From an uncultured Eubacteriales bacterium (GTDB lineage Bacteria; Bacillota; Clostridia; Lachnospirales; Lachnospiraceae), in contig CASFID010000056.1 in assembly GCA_949294665.1 (NCBI GenBank), positions 1 through 64,000 of the forward strand: a stretch of DNA of 64,000 bases, in the 5' to 3' direction. Position numbers and translations under genes: made by a program. Below are positions 1-7,600 of the stretch, piece after piece. Below the pieces are notes generated by a model. That model did no database searches and had not been told where the DNA came from. It worked only from the letters and a program-made list of their open reading frames with translations. Every line of letters begins with the position of its first letter. The first letter of the stretch is position 1.

Positions 1-1
1 G

Positions 2-88
2 GTGGAAATCCTGAAAGGATGCCAGCTGGCTGATGTGCCGATCCTGATCCTGACCATCGATCCGTGCGTAAGCTGTACGGAACGCTAG
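2..88 (+). CDS. echE: Ech-type [NiFe] hydrogenase large subunit, C-terminal fragment
   Basis: Only the last 28 codons are in the window. They end in DPCVSCTER followed by a stop, which is the C-terminal DPCxxCxxR motif of [NiFe] hydrogenase large subunits; its two cysteines bind the Ni-Fe centre. In Ech-type membrane hydrogenases this subunit precedes a small polyferredoxin, which is exactly what follows 18 bases downstream. The chain ends close behind the motif with no long tail, as expected for Ech-type enzymes that lack the processed C-terminal peptide. The rest of the operon lies left of the window. Confidence 0.8.
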   Translation: MEILKGCQLADVPILILTIDPCVSCTER

Positions 89-106
89 GCAGAAAGGAGA
101 AGCAGT

Positions 107-670
107 ATGAAAAAGACGAGAATGTTTACATTTGCCGGAAGAGTGATCGGAAATCTCTTCAAAAAACCGGCGACAACGCAGTATCCTTTTGAACCTGTAG
201 AATATCCGGAGCGGCTGCGGGGACATATCCGTATCGAGATTGAGAACTGTATCAGCTGTGGTCTGTGTATGAGGTCCTGCCCGTCTCAGGCGATCCGGGT
301 AGACAGGAAAGCAGGGACGTGGACGATCGAACGGTTTGACTGTGTGCAGTGCGGTTTCTGCGTGGCGACCTGTCCGAAGAAGTGTCTGTTCATGGAAAAA
401 GAATATACGGAACCGGATATCCTGAAGAAGAGCGAAACATTTACCAAGCCGGAAGAAGAGAAAAAAGAGGCCGGGACCGCGGCAGGCGGCAAACCTGTAG
501 TAGATACAGAAAAGTGCGTATACTGTACGCTCTGTGCGAAGAAATGTCCGCAGGAAGCGCTTCATGTAGACCGGAAAGAGAAAATCTGGGAGCTGGATGA
601 AGAGAAGTGCGTGGAGTGCGGCATCTGCGCGGGGGCCTGCCCGAAGAAAGCGATAGAGTTGAAAGGGTAA
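107..670 (+). CDS. echF: Polyferredoxin subunit of Ech-type hydrogenase (four 4Fe-4S motifs)
   Basis: This is a 187-residue iron-sulfur protein. Four CxxCxxCxxxCP motifs are visible: CISCGLCMRSCP, CVQCGFCVATCP, CVYCTLCAKKCP and CVECGICAGACP. The first half (to about residue 110) matches the two-cluster EchF subunit, which passes electrons between ferredoxin and the [NiFe] subunit at the membrane. The second half, after a charged linker rich in E and K, is a second two-cluster ferredoxin domain, so the protein is longer than the usual EchF. An AAGGAG ribosome site precedes the ATG. It is the last gene of the hydrogenase operon and is followed by a hairpin terminator. Assignment to Ech rather than another energy-converting hydrogenase rests on the adjacent large-subunit tail. 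Confidence 0.8.
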   Translation: MKKTRMFTFAGRVIGNLFKKPATTQYPFEPVEYPERLRGHIRIEIENCISCGLCMRSCPSQAIRVDRKAGTWTIERFDCVQCGFCVATCPKKCLFMEKEYTEPDILKKSETFTKPEEEKKEAGTAAGGKPVVDTEKCVYCTLCAKKCPQEALHVDRKEKIWELDEEKCVECGICAGACPKKAIELKG

Positions 671-711
671 GCGAAGATTCAGTGCTTATGGAATATATTG
701 AATGAAACGAG

Positions 712-745
712 ATGCAGCGCAAAAGGTTTGCGTTGCATTTTGTTT
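712..745 (+). terminator. Rho-independent terminator after the hydrogenase operon
   Basis: ATGCAGCGCAAA pairs with TTTGCGTTGCAT across a 3-base AGG loop with one mismatch, followed by a T-rich run. It lies 42 bases after the polyferredoxin stop codon. Confidence 0.7.
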
Positions 746-842
746 GAAAGGCAAATATAATTTCAATAGATAAGCAATATAGTCAGCGATGATAATACAG
801 TTGAGTTGATATATTTAGTTGAACAATTGGAGGTATTTACCC

Positions 843-1409
843 ATGAAAAAAATAGCAGTCATTTTCCCGGGAGTCGGCTACCACGCGGACAAGCCGCTCC
901 TCTACTACAGCAAGAAGATCGCATCTCAGAACGGATATGAGATCGTTGAAGTACCATACGGAAAGTTCCCAAAGGGAGTGAAAGGTTCCAGGGAAAAGAT
1001 GGAAAAAGCGTTCTTCAGCGCAGTGGAGCAGGCGGAAGAAATTTTAAAAGACGTGGATTTCTCTGCATATGTCGATATCTTGTTTATCTCGAAGAGTGTG
1101 GGCACTGCGGTCTCCTCTGCATATGCGGGAAAACATCACCTGAAAACGAGAAACATCTATTACACACCGGTGGAGGCATCTTTCCAGTTCATGACTCAGC
1201 CGGGAATCGCATTCACCGGGACAAAAGACTCGTGGGTGGATCATGAGGCCGTAAAAGAAGGCTGTGAAAAAGGCGGATTCCCGCTGTATATCACTGAAGG
1301 AGCGAATCACTCACTGGAGACAGGCGATGTGATGACAGATCTGGAGAATTTGCAGAAGATCATGCTGGCTGCAGAGAAGTATATCGCTTGTGACAGTTCA
1401 GATAAGTAA
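843..1409 (+). CDS. Small alpha/beta-hydrolase-fold protein
   Basis: The product has 188 residues. The ATG at 843 is chosen over an in-frame one at 819 because GGAGG lies 8 bases before it. The sequence begins with a hydrophobic strand (KKIAVIFPGVGYHADKP). It carries a plausible catalytic triad: Ser in ISKSVGTAV, Asp in GTKDSWVD and His in GANHSLE, in the order and spacing of small alpha/beta hydrolases. There is no signal peptide, so it is probably cytoplasmic. The substrate is unknown. It is preceded by a terminator and so starts its own transcript, with the alkyltransferase-like gene 23 bases downstream. The fold is inferred from motif order only. Confidence 0.6.
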   Translation: MKKIAVIFPGVGYHADKPLLYYSKKIASQNGYEIVEVPYGKFPKGVKGSREKMEKAFFSAVEQAEEILKDVDFSAYVDILFISKSVGTAVSSAYAGKHHLKTRNIYYTPVEASFQFMTQPGIAFTGTKDSWVDHEAVKEGCEKGGFPLYITEGANHSLETGDVMTDLENLQKIMLAAEKYIACDSSDK

Positions 1410-1432
1410 CAGAAGGAAACAAGAGGATAACA

Positions 1433-1804
1433 ATGAGTTTCGATTTCTATAAACGCGCAGCCATCGTCTGCCGTGCCATCCCCTGTGGGAAAGCCGCGAC
1501 CTACGGGCAGATCGCGCTCCTCTGCGGGAAACCGAAGAATGCGCGCCAAGTGGGATATGCCTTGAACCGGAACCGGCTGGGAGACGATATCCCCGCTTAC
1601 CGGGTGGTAAATGCAAGAGGGATTTTAAGCGGAGCCGCGGCGTTTGAGACAGCGGATATGCAGAAGATGCTTCTGGAAAATGAGGGCGTGGAAGTACATT
1701 TTACTCCAGACGGCTGGCAGGTTGACATGGAAAAAGACGGCTGGCATAATACGATGGAGGAAGCGCTGCGTTTTCAGGAGGTATTTGAGGAACAGGATAT
1801 ATAG
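1433..1804 (+). CDS. Alkyltransferase-like (ATL) protein lacking the acceptor cysteine
   Basis: This 123-residue protein resembles the C-terminal DNA-binding domain of O6-alkylguanine-DNA alkyltransferase. It has the helix-turn-helix region (IPCGKAATYGQIALLCGKPKNARQVG) and the active-site loop, but the canonical PCHR motif reads PAYR (IPAYRVVNARG), so the alkyl-accepting Cys is missing. In known ATL proteins this position is Trp or Ala; they bind O6-alkylguanine without repairing it and recruit nucleotide excision repair. The last 40 residues (from about WQVDMEKDGWHN) extend beyond the usual domain. It sits 23 bases after the hydrolase gene and may be co-transcribed with it. Its role in damage sensing is inferred from the family. 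Confidence 0.8.
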   Translation: MSFDFYKRAAIVCRAIPCGKAATYGQIALLCGKPKNARQVGYALNRNRLGDDIPAYRVVNARGILSGAAAFETADMQKMLLENEGVEVHFTPDGWQVDMEKDGWHNTMEEALRFQEVFEEQDI

Positions 1805-1875
1805 GCGGCATTCTCTGTGCTGACGGGATGACCGTCTCTTAAGAGATCAGAGAATCAGGCGCGCAGGAGAAGAAT

Positions 1876-2763
1876 ATGAAGATTAAGTGCATTGCCCTCG
1901 ATCTGGACCGGACGACACTGGACAGTCAGGGGCATCTGAGTGAAGAAAACAGAACAGCGATCGAGAGCGCTGTCGCAGCCGGCATTCATGTGGTGGCAGC
2001 GAGCGGACGGTCGCTGGATTCATTGCCGGCGGAGCTTACGGACATCACAGGCATACGATATGCCATTACATCCAATGGAGCGGCAGTCTATGATCTGCGC
2101 GAAAGGAAATGTCTGAGGCAGTTTAAGATGACTCCGGAGTCTGTAGAGGATATCCTGCGGTACACGATGCCGGCTCGAATGAAAGATGCATATGGAGAGG
2201 AAGCGGAGACGGCTGAAACGGGGCTCGCTGAAACAGGGATATCTTACGAGGCGTTTATCGACGGAAAGGCTTTTGCGGAGAGCCGTTACGTGGCGGATCC
2301 GGTGCGTTTCGGAGCTATGCCGCAGGCAATTCCCTATATACAGGGCACTCGCATGCCGGTTGAGGACATGAGGACTTTTATCCGCGGACATAAGTCGGAG
2401 CTGGACTGCATTGACCTTGTGGTAAAAAGCGAGGATATGAAGCATAAATTGTGGAAAAATCTCCGGGAAAATGTCAGGGATGTGTATATCACATCTTCTG
2501 TAAGGCAGCTTCTTGAAATCTCTCACAGAGATGCAGGCAAGGAATCCGGAGCAAAGTTCCTGCTGGAATATCTGGGCCTGTCAGAAGAAGAACTTGCCGC
2601 GTTCGGCGACGGGGACAATGACAGCGGGCTTCTCAAGTTTGCAGGGATCGGCTTTGCCGTGGCGAACGGCTCCCCGGAATGCAGAGCCGCTGCAGATGAG
2701 ATCGTTGCCTCTAATGACGAAAACGGCGTTGCACAGGGGATCAGTAAGATTCTGGCAATGTGA
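1876..2763 (+). CDS. Cof-type HAD-superfamily phosphatase
   Basis: The product has 295 residues. HAD motif I is ALDLDRTTLDS near the N-terminus (Arg replaces the usual Gly after the second Asp), motif II is ASGRS, and motif IV is GDGDNDSGLLKFAG. A large C2-type cap lies between motifs II and IV, as in Cof/YidA phosphatases, which act on sugar phosphates and related metabolites in the cytoplasm. Length fits the family (about 270-290 residues). The ribosome site is AGGAGA. It is followed 42 bases later by a metallophosphoesterase gene. The exact substrate cannot be read from the sequence. Confidence 0.8.
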   Translation: MKIKCIALDLDRTTLDSQGHLSEENRTAIESAVAAGIHVVAASGRSLDSLPAELTDITGIRYAITSNGAAVYDLRERKCLRQFKMTPESVEDILRYTMPARMKDAYGEEAETAETGLAETGISYEAFIDGKAFAESRYVADPVRFGAMPQAIPYIQGTRMPVEDMRTFIRGHKSELDCIDLVVKSEDMKHKLWKNLRENVRDVYITSSVRQLLEISHRDAGKESGAKFLLEYLGLSEEELAAFGDGDNDSGLLKFAGIGFAVANGSPECRAAADEIVASNDENGVAQGISKILAM

Positions 2764-2805
2764 GAAGAGCGGGATGAGATCAGGCTGTAAGTATGGAGGT
2801 TTGCT

Positions 2806-3501
2806 ATGGCGCTGTATGCGATGGGAGATTTCCACCTGTCGTTCTCGGTCGATAAACCGATGGATGTGTTCGGGAGCGAGTGGAAGAACCATGTGAGAAA
2901 GATTGAGAAATACTGGAAGAAATGTGTGAAGGAAACGGATACTGCGGTTATCACAGGCGATCATTCCTGGGGAAGAAATCTGGACGAATGCAGGGAAGAC
3001 CTGCAATTTATCGAGGCTCTTCCGGGGCGCAAGATCCTGCTGAGAGGCAATCACGACATGTTCTGGGATGCGAAGAAGACAGAGCGGCTCAACAGCCTGT
3101 ACGATGGCAGACTCAGCTTTCTGCAGAATAATTTCTATACATATGAGGACTATGCTCTGGTCGGGACAAAGGGATACTGCTATGAGGGAAAAGACAGCTA
3201 CGAACACTTTGAGAAGATCAGAGACCGGGAGCTTGTGAGACTGCGGACGTCTTTTGAGGCGGCGCGCTCTGCGGGATACCGGAAATACATCATGTTCCTG
3301 CACTACCCGCCCACCAGTATCGGCGAGACGGAGAGCGGTTTTACAAAGATGGCGCGGGAATACGGGGCGGAGCAGGTCGTTTATTCCCATTGTCACGGGA
3401 AAGCAAGATATGATGACAGCTTCCACGGAGAAGTGGACGGCATCGTCTATCATCTTGTGTCTTCCGATTACCTTAGATTTAAACCGGAGAGGATATTATG
3501 A
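2806..3501 (+). CDS. Metallophosphoesterase
   Basis: This 231-residue predicted phosphoesterase shows the dimetal-site motifs in order: MGDFHLS near the N-terminus, TGDHSWG, GNHDMFW and SHCHGKA, matching DxH, GD, GNH(D/E) and HxH. The fold is that of calcineurin-like phosphoesterases, close to small YfcE/YkuE-type proteins; the substrate is unknown. GGAGG lies upstream of the ATG. Its last four bases (ATGA) overlap the start of yaaA, implying translational coupling. Confidence 0.75.
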   Translation: MALYAMGDFHLSFSVDKPMDVFGSEWKNHVRKIEKYWKKCVKETDTAVITGDHSWGRNLDECREDLQFIEALPGRKILLRGNHDMFWDAKKTERLNSLYDGRLSFLQNNFYTYEDYALVGTKGYCYEGKDSYEHFEKIRDRELVRLRTSFEAARSAGYRKYIMFLHYPPTSIGETESGFTKMAREYGAEQVVYSHCHGKARYDDSFHGEVDGIVYHLVSSDYLRFKPERIL

Positions 3502-4304
3502 AGATCATTATTTCACCAGCGAAAAAAATGAATATTGACACAGATACTCTGGCGTGCAGGAGCGCGCCGGTCTTTCTTGACGAGGCGGCAGAGCTCCTCG
3601 AGTGGATGCGGCGTCTCACCTTCGGACAGGCAAAGGAATTGTGGAAATGCAACGGGAAAATTGCAGAGCAGAATTACAGAAGATTTCAGGAGATGGACCT
3701 GGAGCGGAACCTGACGCCTGCGGTGATCGCCTATGAGGGGATCCAGTACCAGTATATGGCTCCCGCCGTATTCGGCGGGGCGGAGACGGATTATATTCAG
3801 GAACATCTGCGGATCCTGTCCGGATTTTACGGCGTACTGAAACCTTTTGACGGCGTGACGCCATACAGACTGGAGATGCAGGCAAAAGCATCTTCCGCCG
3901 GAGATTTGTATCAGTTCTGGGGCGATAAACTGTACCGGGAAGTTGTGAGAGAAGAAAAGCCGGCGGGTGGAGCGCCCGGAAGAGACGGAACAGAGAGGGA
4001 TCTTATCGTAAATCTGGCGTCTAAAGAGTATTCCAGATGTGTGGAGAAGTACCTGACGCCCGAAGACCGGTACCTGACCATTGTGTTCGGGGAACTGACA
4101 GACGGGAAAGTAAAGCAGAAAGGGACGCTGGCCAAGATGGCGAGAGGTGAGATGGTGCGCTATCTGGCGGAGAACAGGGTGGAAGACGCAGATGGCATTA
4201 AAGGGTTCGACAGACTGGGATACCGGTTTGACGAAGCGCTTTCCGGCGTGAGGGAATATGTGTTTTTAAAAAATGAACTACGGACAGACACGGATACGGT
4301 CTGA
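3498..4304 (+). CDS. yaaA: Peroxide stress protein YaaA (DUF328)
   Basis: This 268-residue protein begins with the family signature MKIIISPAKKMN and carries the conserved YEGIQYQ and RYL.PEDRYLTIVFGE-like segments. YaaA proteins bind DNA and lower free iron during peroxide stress, protecting DNA from Fenton damage. A short Gly/Glu-rich insertion (EEKPAGGAPGRDGTE) lies near residues 152-166. The start codon overlaps the stop of the metallophosphoesterase gene, so the pair forms a small operon. Confidence 0.85.
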   Translation: MKIIISPAKKMNIDTDTLACRSAPVFLDEAAELLEWMRRLTFGQAKELWKCNGKIAEQNYRRFQEMDLERNLTPAVIAYEGIQYQYMAPAVFGGAETDYIQEHLRILSGFYGVLKPFDGVTPYRLEMQAKASSAGDLYQFWGDKLYREVVREEKPAGGAPGRDGTERDLIVNLASKEYSRCVEKYLTPEDRYLTIVFGELTDGKVKQKGTLAKMARGEMVRYLAENRVEDADGIKGFDRLGYRFDEALSGVREYVFLKNELRTDTDTV

Positions 4305-4358
4305 GGACAGGAGTGTTTTTCTGTGGGCAGACAATCTGACATATGGAGGGAAAAGACT

Positions 4359-5342
4359 ATGTACAATGCATCAGAAAAAAGATATGAAAACATGCTCTAC
4401 AACAGATGTGGAAACAGCGGATTAAAGCTTCCGGCAGTATCGCTGGGACTCTGGCATAATTTCGGCGATACCGGTTCGTTTGAGACGATGAGGCAGATCT
4501 GCTTTACTGCATTTGACAACGGGATCACACATTTAGATCTTGCGAATAACTACGGACCAGAACCCGGAAGCGCTGAGAAGAATTTCGGACGGATCTTAAA
4601 AGAGGATCTGGGACAGTACCGGGACGAGCTTATCATCAGCACGAAAGCCGGATATGACATGTGGCCGGGGCCGTATGGGGACTGGGGGAGCAGGAAATAT
4701 CTTCTGGCAAGTCTCGATCAGAGTCTGAAGCGTATGGGACTTGAATATGTGGACATCTTCTATCATCACAGGATGGACCCGGAGACGCCTCTCGAGGAGA
4801 CGATGGGGGCGCTTGCCAGTGCGGTTTCATCCGGGAAAGCCCTCTATGTCGGCTTGTCCAACTATGATGGAGAGACATTGAGGAAAGCGTCCGCGATCCT
4901 TGAGGAACTGCATTGTCCGTTTATTATCAATCAGAACCGCTACTCCATCTTTGACCGTACGATCGAGAAGAACGGTCTGAAAGATACGGCCGCAGAGCTT
5001 GGGAAAGGAATCATCGCGTTCAGCCCGCTCGCCCAGGGCCTGCTGACGAACCGGTATCTGAACGGGATACCGGAGGACAGCCGCATCAGGACGGACGGCA
5101 GATTCCTTCAGCAGGATGCGCTGACAGAGAAGCGGCTGCTGCAGATCAGAAATCTGAACGGCATCGCGGCGGGAAGGGGCCAGACGCTTGCCGGGATGGC
5201 GCTCAGCTGGGTGCTCCGCGACGGGATCGTGACGAGTGTACTTATCGGCGCATCCAGACCGGAACAGGTGCTTGATGATATCAAAGCCATACAGAATACG
5301 TCGTTTAGTGAAGAGGAACTAAAGAAGATCGATAAGGCATGA
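4359..5342 (+). CDS. Aldo/keto reductase, L-glyceraldehyde-3-phosphate reductase type
   Basis: The product has 327 residues. ATG 4359 is preferred over an upstream in-frame start because GGAGGG lies 8 bases before it. The AKR barrel is recognised from GITHLDLANNYGPEPGSAE (Asp, Tyr), the Lys in ISTKAGYDMWPGPYG, the catalytic His in YHHRMDP, and NADPH-loop sequences near the end (VLIGASRPEQV). The WPGPYGDWGSRKYL segment is typical of the YghZ/Gpr group, which reduces L-glyceraldehyde 3-phosphate and methylglyoxal. Cytoplasmic. A detoxification role is inferred from the family. Confidence 0.85.
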   Translation: MYNASEKRYENMLYNRCGNSGLKLPAVSLGLWHNFGDTGSFETMRQICFTAFDNGITHLDLANNYGPEPGSAEKNFGRILKEDLGQYRDELIISTKAGYDMWPGPYGDWGSRKYLLASLDQSLKRMGLEYVDIFYHHRMDPETPLEETMGALASAVSSGKALYVGLSNYDGETLRKASAILEELHCPFIINQNRYSIFDRTIEKNGLKDTAAELGKGIIAFSPLAQGLLTNRYLNGIPEDSRIRTDGRFLQQDALTEKRLLQIRNLNGIAAGRGQTLAGMALSWVLRDGIVTSVLIGASRPEQVLDDIKAIQNTSFSEEELKKIDKA

Positions 5343-5454
5343 CACGGGTGCCGAATGCAGGGAAAAGAGTTGTATTCTTTTATGAATCATGGTACCGTAT
5401 TCTTAAGGAATGAATACACATGCACTGCATGCTGCCTGTTAAGGAGGGAAGAAT

Positions 5455-6102
5455 ATGGCAAGATATGTAAGAGACATTGAACTGAACAAACCGGATGATT
5501 TTGTGACATTTATTGTCAACGATTATCTGCAGAAAAACCAATTTGCAATGTCGGATTGGAAAGGCGAACCGGCGTACCGCGCCGGAGACGGGATGGTCGA
5601 GGGATTTAAGTATCTCAAGTGGTCGTATTCGGGCGGAGTGCTCCATCTTGAAGCGTGGCTGAAGGGAACAGCCGGCGGAGAATGGGATCTGGATGGAGCA
5701 GTCGGGGCTCTGATGAAAAAGCCCTATAAGAAGAGCCTGGAGCAGTTGTTTGAGGTACTCCAGCAGGAGATACCTGCACAGAGCACAGCGGGAGGAAACA
5801 CCGCAGCTTCGCAGGGCGCTTACGGACAGGCGAATCCCCAGCCGATCCCGGTACGGACGACGGACAATACAGGGGCGGCCACGGCGGCGCTTGTGCTCGG
5901 CATTCTCAGTATAGTCATGGGAGTGCTCGTCGCTCTGGTCGGCGTTATCTTGGGGATCATCGGTCTCTCTCAGGCGCGCATGGGCTCCGGTTCAAGTAAA
6001 GCCGGCATGGCGAAAACAGGAAAGATATTGAGTATTATAGGAATCTGCATCTCTGCGGCGGTCTGGTTTTTAAACATCGTGTTTACCGTGGCGCTGTTCT
6101 AG
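5455..6102 (+). CDS. DUF4190-type membrane protein
   Basis: This 215-residue protein has an N-terminal soluble domain of about 105 residues (WKGEPAYRAGDG, LKWSYSGGVLHLEAW) of a type often found in Clostridia. It is followed by a Gln/Thr/Gly-rich linker and a C-terminal pair of transmembrane helices (AALVLGILSIVMGVLVALVG and ILSIIGICISAAVWFLNIVF) separated by a small basic Gly/Ser loop, the usual DUF4190 arrangement. No catalytic residues are evident. It is followed by a strong terminator and looks monocistronic. Function unknown. Confidence 0.6.
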   Translation: MARYVRDIELNKPDDFVTFIVNDYLQKNQFAMSDWKGEPAYRAGDGMVEGFKYLKWSYSGGVLHLEAWLKGTAGGEWDLDGAVGALMKKPYKKSLEQLFEVLQQEIPAQSTAGGNTAASQGAYGQANPQPIPVRTTDNTGAATAALVLGILSIVMGVLVALVGVILGIIGLSQARMGSGSSKAGMAKTGKILSIIGICISAAVWFLNIVFTVALF

Positions 6103-6146
6103 CACGGTAAATGCCAGATGACCAGCCATGTGATCTGTCTGAGTTT

Positions 6147-6179
6147 ACTCCCCGTCCTTTAGGACAGGGAGTTTTTTGT
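6147..6179 (+). terminator. Rho-independent terminator
   Basis: ACTCCCCGTCC pairs with GGACAGGGAGT around a TTTA loop, with one C-A mismatch, followed by TTTTTT. It separates the DUF4190-type gene from the rpoN operon. Confidence 0.85.
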
Positions 6180-6208
6180 TGCAGTTTTCAAATTCTTTTT
6201 TTTATGAT
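6179..6208 (+). promoter_or_regulatory. Probable vegetative promoter of rpoN
   Basis: TTGCAG and TATGAT are separated by 18 bases, immediately after the upstream terminator and 27 bases before the rpoN start codon. Match to consensus is moderate. Confidence 0.45.
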
Positions 6209-6235
6209 AACATGGGATATCAAAGAGGTGAAGTG

Positions 6236-7600
6236 ATGGTGGAATTCGGACAGGGATACATACAGGAACAGAGGCAGACGCATGCGATCTCCCAGATGCA
6301 GAGAGAGAAGCTGGCGATCCTGGCAATGAACGCGCAGGAACTCAATGACTTTCTGAGCAATGAACAGATGGAGAATCCGATGATAGATCTTGACGAGCCC
6401 GATTCGAGACAGGAAATGATCCGCGCGGGAGAATGGATGAGGAGGAACGGTGATTCGGAGGTAAGAGATTCGTACAGCGGCTACATAGAGGAAGACGACG
6501 GGAGACATGCGCAGGAGTTCAGTACCAGACATGGAGAAAGCCTTGGCGATTACCTCAGAACTCAGATCCCGTCCCGGACGCTGGATGGAAGGATCTGCAG
6601 ACTTGTTGAGATACTGCTGGAGTTTATCGATGAGGACACAGGCTATTTCACAGAGCCCAGAGAGAGCCTGATGAAGCTCAGAGGATATGAAAAAGCCGAG
6701 AAAGAGAGAGCTATAGAACTGATACGGACTATGGATCCGGTAGGGACGGGAGCGTTCGATCTTCCGGACTGTCTGCTTATCCAGCTTCGGCGGGCGGGGA
6801 TCCGGGATGAGACGCTGTTCGAGATCATCGACTCATATATGCAGGAGGTAGCCGGGGGAAAGATCAGTGTGATCTCAAGATCGCTTAACATTTCTACAGA
6901 AAAGGTAAAGCGCTATATCTATGCGATCAGAAATCTGAACCCGCGGCCTGCAAAAGGATTCGGGAAAGACAGACCGGTATATATCATACCGGATATGAGA
7001 GCGGTATTCATCCATGGAACATGGCAGATCATCTTTTTCGGGCGGACCGCAAAGGATATCCGGCTTAACAGACTGTACATGGAGATCGCAAAACAGGCAG
7101 ACGAGCCTGAAATTGCAGAATATCTGGAAAATAAGATAAAACGGGCGAGATTCATCGTCCAGTCAGTAGAGCAGAGAGAAGAGACCGTCAGAAAAGTTGC
7201 CGTTAATGCGTTGACTCATCAGGCAGCGTATGTGCTGGGAAATGGAAAGAAACAGGTGCTTACAATGAGGCAGACAGCCGGAGAACTGGGGATACATCCG
7301 TCTACAGTCACGCGCGCGGTAAAAGACAAGTATATAGAGACTCCCAGGGGAACCCTGCTGTTAAAGGATCTGTTTATCCTGAAAGAAGAGAAAACAGATC
7401 ATCCGAAAAAGGACAAAGAGAGTGAAGTGATCGACAGAATAGCCGCACTGATCCAAAAGGAAGATAAGAAGCTGCCTCTGTCTGATCAGAAGATCACAGA
7501 TCTGTTGAAAGAGGACGGCATCGTGATCGCCAGGAGGACAGTGGCAAAATACAGAGAAATGGCAGGAATAGTGAAGGCATCGGAGAGGAAGAGATTATGA
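6236..7600 (+). CDS. rpoN: RNA polymerase sigma-54 factor RpoN
   Basis: This 454-residue protein has the sigma-54 architecture: a Gln/Leu-rich N-terminal activator-interaction region (ISQMQREKLAILAMNAQELNDFL), an acidic linker, the core-binding domain (LDFI..EDTGYF, MDPVGTGAFDL), a helix-turn-helix (TMRQTAGELGIHPSTVTRAVKDKY) and the RpoN box at the C-terminus (ARRTVAKYRE). The latter two recognise the -24/-12 promoter. ATG 6236 is chosen because AGAGGTG lies before it and homology begins here. The last four bases overlap the activator gene at 7597, so sigma-54 and its activator are made together. Confidence 0.93.
   Translation: MVEFGQGYIQEQRQTHAISQMQREKLAILAMNAQELNDFLSNEQMENPMIDLDEPDSRQEMIRAGEWMRRNGDSEVRDSYSGYIEEDDGRHAQEFSTRHGESLGDYLRTQIPSRTLDGRICRLVEILLEFIDEDTGYFTEPRESLMKLRGYEKAEKERAIELIRTMDPVGTGAFDLPDCLLIQLRRAGIRDETLFEIIDSYMQEVAGGKISVISRSLNISTEKVKRYIYAIRNLNPRPAKGFGKDRPVYIIPDMRAVFIHGTWQIIFFGRTAKDIRLNRLYMEIAKQADEPEIAEYLENKIKRARFIVQSVEQREETVRKVAVNALTHQAAYVLGNGKKQVLTMRQTAGELGIHPSTVTRAVKDKYIETPRGTLLLKDLFILKEEKTDHPKKDKESEVIDRIAALIQKEDKKLPLSDQKITDLLKEDGIVIARRTVAKYREMAGIVKASERKRL

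Noticed and set aside
2581-3453. Long minus-strand open frame opposite the HAD and metallophosphoesterase genes
   Set aside because: No ribosome site or family motifs; the plus-strand genes have clear motifs.
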